In this document: positions 1 through 4,673 of the stretch, piece by piece
Numbering within the stretch: the stretch's first letter is position 1
Layout: each line of letters starts with the position of its first letter
Notes under the pieces: generated by a model
Database searches by the model: none
What the model was told of the DNA's origin: nothing
The model's input: only the letters and a program-made list of their open reading frames with translations
DNA from: JAGNNV01 sp039932395
Lineage (GTDB): Bacteria > Acidobacteriota > Vicinamibacteria > Fen-336 > JAGNNV01
NCBI GenBank assembly: GCA_039932395.1
Contig: JBDTQB010000176.1
Span: 1-9,157 of the forward strand
Length of the DNA stretch: 9,157 bases
Direction of reading: 5' to 3'
Program-made: the position numbers and the translations under genes

Positions 1-2
1 TC

Positions 3-587
3 ATCACCGCGACCATCCTGACCGCACCCGAGTTCGTCGGACCCATCCTTCAACTGTGCCAGGACAAACGCGGCATCCAGAAGGACATGGGGTACATCAC
101 GCCCACCCGCGTGATGATCAAGTACGAACTTCCCATGGCCGAAGTGCTGCTCGACTTCTACGACCGCTTGAAGTCGGCGTCGAAGGGCTACGCGTCGCTC
201 GACTACCAGATCACGGGTTGGTGGGTGACGCCCCTGGTGAAGCTCGACGTGCTCGTGAATGACGAGCCGGTCGACGCGCTCTCGATCATCTGCCACAAAG
301 ACTCGGCCTATTCGCGGGGCAAGACGCTCGTCACCAAGATGCGCGCCCTCATCCCGCGACAGATGTTTGACGTGGCGATCCAGGCCGCGATCGGCTCACG
401 CATCATCGCGCGCGAGAGTGTCAAGGCGCTGCGCAAGAACGTCATCGCGAAGTGCTACGGTGGCGACATCAGCCGCAAACGCAAGCTGCTCGACAAGCAG
501 AAGGAAGGCAAGAAGCGGATGAAGCGCGTCGGCAGCGTCGATATCCCGCAGGAAGCGTTCCTCGCCGTGCTCAAGGTCGACGAATAA
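3..587 (+). CDS. lepA: Elongation factor 4 (LepA), C-terminal part, 5' end outside the window
   Basis: This is the carboxy-terminal third of LepA/EF4, the ribosome-associated GTPase that remodels stalled or mis-translocated ribosomes. The frame is open from base 3; 194 residues are present of a family length near 600. The first visible residues (ITATILTAPEFVGPILQLCQ) match the EF-G domain-V-like region. The stretch with LVKLDVLVNDEPVDALS and the basic tail with AKCYGGDISRKRKLLDKQ, followed by KEGKKRMK and IPQEAFLAVLK, is the LepA-specific C-terminal domain that contacts the ribosome. The GTPase domain lies upstream of the window. An ATG at base 87 is internal and not the start. The gene ends in TAA at 585-587, directly against the stop codon of the convergent radical SAM gene. 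It is a conserved housekeeping gene and looks intact in what can be seen. Confidence 0.97.
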   Translation: MTATILTAPEFVGPILQLCQDKRGIQKDMGYITPTRVMIKYELPMAEVLLDFYDRLKSASKGYASLDYQITGWWVTPLVKLDVLVNDEPVDALSIICHKDSAYSRGKTLVTKMRALIPRQMFDVAIQAAIGSRIIARESVKALRKNVIAKCYGGDISRKRKLLDKQKEGKKRMKRVGSVDIPQEAFLAVLKVDE

Positions 588-1583
588 CTACGCGCTGCCC
601 TTGAGGTAGCGCCCGGTCTTGCGCATGGCCAGGTAGAGATCGCAACTCGTGCACGGAACATCGGCCGATGGCTCTTCCAATCCGAGGAGCATCCGTCGGG
701 CGCGCTTCATTTTCTCGCCGTTGAAGGACGCTTCCAGTCCATCTTTGATGGCGTTGCCTCCGAACTGACCCCAGAAGTTCCGGCAGCAGCCGAGGTTGTC
801 GCCGTTCCAGTTGAACTGCGGCTCCGACCAGAGTTGATGGCAGATTTCGCCGAGATACGCCTTGCCGGTCTCGTCCTGAAAAGCGGCTCGGGTCGGAGGC
901 AGGCCGGTTTCGCGCCGCATCTTCTCAACATCACGCACGGGGGAAACGTCGTCATCCCACGAGATCTTGGCCTTGAAGGTCATGCCGCGCAGCGCCGCGA
1001 GCCCGCGGGCCGCTTCAATCTCATGTTCGTTGTGGCCGAACACAATGAACTGCCAGATGAGGTTAGGCAGCGCGGAGCCGTGACGTTTCTTGGCTGCGTT
1101 GATCAGGTCGATGTTCGCAAGGACCTTCGAGAGATCGCCTTTCACCCGGTACTTCGCGTACGTCTCCTGCGTGGCGCCGTCGATCGAACACTTGAGCTCG
1201 GTGACGCCCGTCCTCACCAGGACATCCGCCATGCCTTCGTCCATGTGATTCAGGTTGGCGCCATTGCCGAGGGAGATCACTACATTGCGCGCCGCCGCTT
1301 TCTCAAGGATCTCGCCGAGCGACTTGTTGAGGAAGACTTCGCCGTAGTTCGACAGCTCCAGACGGCGCACGCTCGGCGACTGGTCGAGGAAAGCGTCGAA
1401 CAGCGCGGGCGTGAGCTGCCCGGAGGCAATGGCTGGTCGAATGGCGCCCGCGGTGGTCGGGCACGACGGGCATCGCAGCTGGCAGGAGGGGAGCGCTTCG
1501 AGGCGGGCGCGCACCGGAAGCGGCGCCCAGCCGTCGTCCGTGCCAACCGTATTTGATGGACGGACGCGTCGTGGCGGTCTCAC
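588..1583 (-). CDS. Radical SAM protein with C-terminal SPASM-like cysteines
   Basis: A 331-residue protein. It begins on GTG and ends in TAG. The radical SAM cluster motif CxxxCxxC is at Cys34, Cys38 and Cys41 (CQLRCPSC), preceded by the usual beta-strand (VRARLEALPS). A (beta-alpha)6-type core follows, with LELSNYGEVFLN around residues 75-86 and ELKCSIDGATQETYAKYR around 129-146, both typical of this superfamily. The C-terminal part has Cys248, a WNGDNLGCC segment (Cys266, Cys267) and a CTSC pair (Cys311, Cys314). That is the layout of a short SPASM/Twitch domain, likely holding one auxiliary Fe-S cluster. Family knowledge: SPASM enzymes usually modify peptides or proteins, some modify small molecules. 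The start overlaps the stop of the upstream ATP-grasp gene by 4 bp (GTGA) and has no clear Shine-Dalgarno of its own, which suggests translational coupling. The substrate is unknown. Confidence 0.9.
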   Translation of the reverse strand: MRPPRRVRPSNTVGTDDGWAPLPVRARLEALPSCQLRCPSCPTTAGAIRPAIASGQLTPALFDAFLDQSPSVRRLELSNYGEVFLNKSLGEILEKAAARNVVISLGNGANLNHMDEGMADVLVRTGVTELKCSIDGATQETYAKYRVKGDLSKVLANIDLINAAKKRHGSALPNLIWQFIVFGHNEHEIEAARGLAALRGMTFKAKISWDDDVSPVRDVEKMRRETGLPPTRAAFQDETGKAYLGEICHQLWSEPQFNWNGDNLGCCRNFWGQFGGNAIKDGLEASFNGEKMKRARRMLLGLEEPSADVPCTSCDLYLAMRKTGRYLKGSA

Positions 1584-2425
1584 GCCATGAGGATATCCGC
1601 GAGCGCTTCTTCGCTGCCGGGCTTTTCGCGGAAGAACAGCGTCGGCTCGAACAGCTCCAGTTCGAGCAGCATGGGGAGGCCCTGATCGTCACGCGCGATA
1701 TCGACACGCGCGTAGGGGATGGTTGAGAGGCCGGCGCGCCTCAGGACATCCTCGGCCATCGTGATGGCATCAGCGCCAGCCTCGACGGCACGGCCTTCAG
1801 GGCCGACGTGCCGTCCCCCCTTGAACGCGGAATTCTTTTTGACGGCGTGCGAATAGCGGCCACCGAAACAGATCAGGCACTGCTCGCCGCCTTCGTCCAC
1901 ATCCTTGATGAACGGTTGAATCATGATGTCCCGGTCAGGCCGATGACGCTCCAGATACGCCTGACCCTCCGCGTAACGCGCAGGTTCAACGCGGATCGTT
2001 TCCCAGGAGTCGGCGGACACGCAAGGCTTAAGGACGACGGTCTGCCAGCCACGGCCGGCGCACAGCCCTTCCAGGCTCGCCACTTCGCCCTTGTCGACAA
2101 ACGCGCTCGGCACGGCGCGAACCCCCTTGGCCTCGAGATCGGACATATAACGCTTGTGCGTGTTCCATCGCACCACCTCCGGCGGATTCACGATGCGTGT
2201 CTGCTTTTCTGCCCGCGCGAGCCAGGTCAGGAACTCGTCATAGCGGTGGTAGTAGTCCCACGGCGAGCGGAGCAGCGTCAGGTCGACCTGACTCCAGTCG
2301 AAGTCAGCGTCATCCCATGACCCGGACAGAACCAACGCTCCCCGTTTCGCCAGGGCGGCGGCAAGCGGACGATCGTCGTCCTCCATCTCGGTCTGACGCG
2401 GGCTGGTGACAAAGGCGATCTTCAT
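1580..2425 (-). CDS. ATP-grasp ligase, RimK/DcsG-like
   Basis: A 281-residue cytosolic protein, ATG start, TGA stop. The N-terminal half has the pre-ATP-grasp pattern seen in D-cycloserine ligase (DcsG)-like proteins: LLRSPWDYYHRYDEFLTWL (residues 51-69) and NPPEVVRWNTHKRYM (80-94). ATP-grasp elements follow: VVLKP with Lys133, a disordered-loop equivalent SADSWET, the adenine-contacting IMIQPFI (167-173), Glu181, and a HAVKK strand (193-197). The metal-binding part is YARVD (Asp242) and LLELELFEPTLFF (Glu255, Glu257). In many ATP-grasp proteins the last position is Asn, so Glu257 is a variation, though as I recall LELE is usual in DcsG-like members. Family role: ATP-dependent ligation of a carboxylate to an amine or similar nucleophile through an acyl-phosphate. 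It follows the DUF4287 gene by 49 bp and overlaps the radical SAM gene by 4 bp. No convincing ribosome-binding site is visible. The substrate is unknown. Confidence 0.88.
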   Translation of the reverse strand: MKIAFVTSPRQTEMEDDDRPLAAALAKRGALVLSGSWDDADFDWSQVDLTLLRSPWDYYHRYDEFLTWLARAEKQTRIVNPPEVVRWNTHKRYMSDLEAKGVRAVPSAFVDKGEVASLEGLCAGRGWQTVVLKPCVSADSWETIRVEPARYAEGQAYLERHRPDRDIMIQPFIKDVDEGGEQCLICFGGRYSHAVKKNSAFKGGRHVGPEGRAVEAGADAITMAEDVLRRAGLSTIPYARVDIARDDQGLPMLLELELFEPTLFFREKPGSEEALADILMA

Positions 2426-2474
2426 GGCCGCGGGAGCTTAAGCGGCTGCAAGAGGTCTTGTGCGACGGAACGGC

Positions 2475-3032
2475 TCAGGCCTGGTCGTAGGCCTGCTTCA
2501 ACCAGGCGATGAGTTCTTTGTCGACATGTTTCAGGGCCTCGATACGAACGCGGTGCGTGACCATCGCACTGAAGCTGCCGGAAGCTTCGAGACGCCCCGC
2601 GGGAGCCACGCCCTTCAAATTCAACCCTACGTCCAGGCGGGTGGCAGTTGATGGCTGAACGAGAGCGAACTGCTTGCTCCGTCGCAGGCTGACATTCGCC
2701 TTCTTGGGGGAAACCTCGACATCGCTGCCGAACTTCCCGACCGCCGCGACGATCGCATCGTAGATGGGCCGAAGCGCTGCCTTGGCGCCCGCGTACTGGA
2801 CCCCCACCGGATCATCTCCGTGCGAGGGTGCGCCTCCGCCCTTGATCGAGTGCGCGATGACATTCGCGTAGCCGTGGCCGACGCCATGCTCGGCCTTGAG
2901 AAAGGAAACCACCTGCCCATGCTTCTCGAACTTCTGAGGGGTCACCACCTTCGCCCACTCATCGAGGGACTTGCCGGTCTTCTCCTTCAGGCTCGTGACC
3001 ATCTTCGCAATCGAGTCTTCAACTTTGCCCAT
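2475..3032 (-). CDS. DUF4287 and DUF5655 two-domain protein
   Basis: A 185-residue protein with no signal peptide or membrane segment. Residues 1-62 (MGKVEDSIAKMVTSLKEKTG, then SLDEWAKVV and HGVGHGYANVIAHS) match the DUF4287 pattern. Residues 75-183 (YAGAKAALRPIYDAIVAAV, VEVSPKKANVSLRRSKQFAL, and VTHRVRIEALKHVDKELIAWLKQAY) match DUF5655. The two domains are often joined in one protein of about this size. The biochemical function of either domain is not established to my knowledge. The ATG start has a good ribosome-binding site, AAGGGAG at 3041-3047, with 8 nt spacing. It lies 33 bp after the SRPBCC gene and is probably co-transcribed with it. Genes of this kind frequently accompany ArsR/AHSA1 pairs, which fits here. 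Confidence 0.85.
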   Translation of the reverse strand: MGKVEDSIAKMVTSLKEKTGKSLDEWAKVVTPQKFEKHGQVVSFLKAEHGVGHGYANVIAHSIKGGGAPSHGDDPVGVQYAGAKAALRPIYDAIVAAVGKFGSDVEVSPKKANVSLRRSKQFALVQPSTATRLDVGLNLKGVAPAGRLEASGSFSAMVTHRVRIEALKHVDKELIAWLKQAYDQA

Positions 3033-3065
3033 GGCTACTTCTCCCTTGACAGCGCGTGATGCGAG

Positions 3066-3584
3066 CTACTTCTTGTCTTTGAGTTCGGGGATGTTCTCGA
3101 CGAGCGTGTCTTTCGGTGCCATGAACATGAACGCGGACATCATGCCGTTCATGAAACGCGTCTTGAGTGGAACATCACCGGTCTCGACCACCGACTTGAT
3201 GTTGCCGAGGATGTCGACCCAGCTCGTGCGGACGGAATCGGCGGTTTTCTTCTGGTCGACGAACTTGGAATGGACAACGGTCACGCGGGTGACGCCAGCC
3301 TTTTCTTCGAGCGTCCACTCCACGAGCGTCGGCGTCTCGTCCAGATTGGTGAAGCGGAAGGTATGGACGAAGCGCGTCGGTGGAACGAACTCCTTCACCT
3401 CGCCCAGGATGAAGACACGCTTGCCGTCCGGGCTTTTGTAAATCATCCGCGAGCCTGGCTTGAAGTCGGTGTCGAGCACGGTCGCGAACATTGGCTTCTG
3501 GACCTGCTTGAGTTTTGTGATCTCGGCCCAGACATCGGCGACGGGCGCTTTGATCTCGACGACGTGAACCTGACGTTCTTCCAT
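3066..3584 (-). CDS. SRPBCC/AHSA1-family protein
   Basis: A 172-residue protein of the START/Bet v1-like (SRPBCC) fold, AHSA1/polyketide-cyclase type. Family members form a hydrophobic ligand cavity, and those beside ArsR genes mostly have no known ligand. Diagnostic segments are HVVEIKAPVADVWAEITKLK (residues 7-26), FKPGSRMIYKSPDGKRVFILGEV (41-63), FVPPTRFVHTFRF (66-78) and TLVEWTLEEKAGVTRVTVVHSKF (86-108). The frame is open upstream to 3665, but I place the start at ATG 3584. AAGGAGA sits 4 nt before it (3589-3595), the homologous fold begins right after it, and the extra upstream 27 residues are Arg/Pro-rich and overlap arsR. The ribosome-binding site shares a base with the arsR stop codon, and the gap is 10 bp. 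The C-terminus has an extra Met/Phe-rich helix (MNGMMSAFMFM, 145-155). Confidence 0.9.
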   Translation of the reverse strand: MEERQVHVVEIKAPVADVWAEITKLKQVQKPMFATVLDTDFKPGSRMIYKSPDGKRVFILGEVKEFVPPTRFVHTFRFTNLDETPTLVEWTLEEKAGVTRVTVVHSKFVDQKKTADSVRTSWVDILGNIKSVVETGDVPLKTRFMNGMMSAFMFMAPKDTLVENIPELKDKK

Positions 3585-3594
3585 GAAATCTCCT

Positions 3595-3975
3595 TCAGGC
3601 GCGCCGGGCGCGGCTGGTTTCGGTGCCGGTCTTGGTCTTCGCGCGATGGGTGGTCTTCTCCTCAACCGCGCGTTTCAGGCCGACCAGGGCGGACGCCCAG
3701 TCGCCCTGGTATTTCCCCACCCAGCGTTCATAGATGTGTTGAATAGGAACGGGATTGAGGTGATTGATCCGTCGCCGGCCATCGACTTCGACGGTGACGA
3801 GGTCTGCTTCGCGCAGCAGATTCAGGTGCTGCATCACGAGGAAGCGGTTCTCGCCAAGAGCTTCCGCGAGTTCGCCGGTGGTGCACGGCTTGTCGCGCAA
3901 GACGTCGAGGAGGCGCCGCCGATGGGGATTGGCGAGCGCGCGCCAGACGTGATCGAGGTCTTCATGTGACGTCAT
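3595..3975 (-). CDS. ArsR-family winged-helix transcriptional regulator
   Basis: A 126-residue DNA-binding protein. The winged helix-turn-helix spans roughly residues 10-75: VWRALANPHRRRLLDVL, then TTGELAEALGENRFLVMQHLNLLREADLV (the recognition helix), then the wing VTVEVDGRRRINHL. Residues 77-100 (PIQHIYERWVGKYQGDWASAL) form the C-terminal helix usual in ArsR proteins paired with AHSA1 genes. The canonical metal-binding ELCVCDL motif is absent and only one cysteine (Cys31) is present, so a metal sensor of the classical ArsR/SmtB type is unlikely. The tail is Lys/Arg/Thr-rich. I chose ATG 3975; a TTG at 3978 would add one residue. No Shine-Dalgarno is visible, and the predicted transcript start lies only about 5-8 nt upstream. 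It is the first gene of the minus-strand run and probably autoregulates it. Confidence 0.9.
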   Translation of the reverse strand: MTSHEDLDHVWRALANPHRRRLLDVLRDKPCTTGELAEALGENRFLVMQHLNLLREADLVTVEVDGRRRINHLNPVPIQHIYERWVGKYQGDWASALVGLKRAVEEKTTHRAKTKTGTETSRARRA

Positions 3976-3987
3976 CAATACGTAAAG

Positions 3988-4015
3988 ACTATGCTACATA
4001 TTGGGATTAGGTCAA
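3988..4015 (-). promoter_or_regulatory. Predicted promoter of the arsR operon
   Basis: Reading the minus strand, TTGACC (plus-strand 4010-4015) and CATAGT (3988-3993) are separated by 16 bp. They resemble the sigma-70 -35 and -10 elements (5/6 and 4/6 matches). A transcript would begin near 3980-3983, leaving only a very short leader before ATG 3975. This fits the missing ribosome-binding site. Seen by eye only, in a GC-rich genome where promoter consensus is loose. Confidence 0.45.
3990..4000. promoter_or_regulatory. Candidate ArsR operator palindrome
   Basis: TATGCTACATA has perfect 4-bp arms (TATG/CATA) around a 3-bp centre. It lies between the predicted -35 and -10 elements of the arsR promoter and overlaps the -10. 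A dimeric ArsR protein bound here would block polymerase. The arms are short, so a chance occurrence cannot be excluded. Confidence 0.35.
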
Positions 4016-4056
4016 GCGCCTTTTCAGATGGAAGGAAGACTGCGAAAGTCCGCACT

Positions 4057-4509
4057 GTGACTGAGCTGACCGCGACCAAACAATGGAACGCCTTTCTCTC
4101 GCGATTCACGCCGGAGATCGTGAGACTGGTGAAGGCTTCGCTTGCTCGCATGCGAAAGCGCGTCCCGGGCGCCGTCGAACTGGTCTACGACAACTTCAAC
4201 GCCCTGGTGATTGGCTTCGGTCCTTCAGAACGCGCGTCCGAGGCGGTGTTCTCCATCGCCATCTATCCCAAGTGGGCGAATCTGTTCTTTCTTCAGGGCG
4301 CCCGACTCAAGGATCCGAAGAAACTTCTTCAAGGTGCCGGGAGCACGGTGAGGCATCTGCGGCTCCTGGATCCGAAGTTGCTCGATCACCCTGAGGTTGT
4401 CGATCTGATGGAGCGAGCGCTCGCGCACGCGGTCAAACCGATCAACCCGAACGTGAAACGCCGCATGGTCATCAGAGCCATCGCTCCGAAGCAACGCTCC
4501 CGACGCTAG
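4057..4509 (+). CDS. DUF1801 (YdhG-like) protein
   Basis: A small soluble protein, 150 residues from the chosen start. The core (FLSRFTPEIVRLVKASLARM, then VPGAVELVYDNFNALVIGFG, AVFSIAIYPKWANLFFLQGA, and VRHLRLLDPKLLDHPEVVDLM) follows the DUF1801/YdhG-like pattern. The family has a compact fold but no settled function. The frame is open from an ATG at 3991. That ATG would make the coding region overlap the arsR promoter and operator, and the first 22 residues do not look like part of the domain. I therefore prefer GTG 4057, which is followed at once by the domain-like TELTATKQWNAFL. The start remains uncertain because neither choice has a strong ribosome-binding site. The TAG stop at 4507-4509 is part of the left CTAG end of the long inverted repeat. 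It is divergent from arsR. Confidence 0.8.
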   Translation: MTELTATKQWNAFLSRFTPEIVRLVKASLARMRKRVPGAVELVYDNFNALVIGFGPSERASEAVFSIAIYPKWANLFFLQGARLKDPKKLLQGAGSTVRHLRLLDPKLLDHPEVVDLMERALAHAVKPINPNVKRRMVIRAIAPKQRSRR

Positions 4510-4673
4510 CAGTCCGTGGTGAAAGTCAGCCGCAGCACCGAGACGAACGATGCGCCCGTCTGGCGATGAGCCGAAGAGCCCGAATATCGGGAATATTCGG
4601 GCTTCTGAGCGAAGAAGTCAGACGGGATGCAGCGTTCGTCGAATGCCGGCTGATTTTCACCACGGGCTGCTAG
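4506..4673. repeat. 168-bp imperfect inverted repeat (MITE-like), lying between convergent genes
   Basis: Two arms (4506-4587 and 4593-4673) face each other across a 5-nt centre. The outer 27 bp pair with 25 matches (4506-4532 with 4647-4673). Middle blocks pair exactly: GACGAACG (4542-4549) with 4633-4640, TGC (4551-4553) with 4629-4631, and CCCGTCTG (4555-4562) with 4619-4626. The inner 11 bp pair perfectly (4577-4587 with 4593-4603). The unpaired parts are two small asymmetric internal loops. Both ends are CTAG, which may be the tip of the repeat or a 4-bp target duplication; the two cannot be told apart, since CTAG is itself palindromic. The element has no coding capacity. It provides the TAG stop of the DUF1801 gene on the left and of the histidine kinase on the right. 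Shape and termini suggest a non-autonomous transposon remnant. It would also act as a strong hairpin in either transcript. Confidence 0.8.
4577..4603. terminator. Candidate bidirectional terminator hairpin
   Basis: The centre of the long inverted repeat is a perfect 11-bp stem (AGCCCGAATAT with ATATTCGGGCT) closed by a 5-nt CGGGA loop. It sits between two convergent genes, where a shared terminator is expected. No T-tract follows on either strand, so classical intrinsic termination is uncertain. Confidence 0.4.

Noticed and set aside
834..1556. Open frame of 240 codons on the plus strand within the radical SAM gene
   Set aside because: The Arg/Ala-rich product has no domain pattern, while the opposite strand encodes an evident radical SAM protein.
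588..2474. RiPP gene cluster with the ATP-grasp and radical SAM enzymes
   Set aside because: No short precursor-like frame with a leader and core is visible beside the pair, and no protease or exporter is present. Kept only as an open possibility in the findings.
3585..3665. N-terminal extension of the SRPBCC protein by 27 residues
   Set aside because: The extension is Arg/Pro-rich and overlaps arsR. The ATG at 3584 has an AAGGAGA ribosome-binding site and begins exactly where the fold begins.
4506..4673. CRISPR repeat unit or REP/BIME element
   Set aside because: There is a single copy in the window, no spacer-repeat periodicity, and the arms are much longer than REP sequences.
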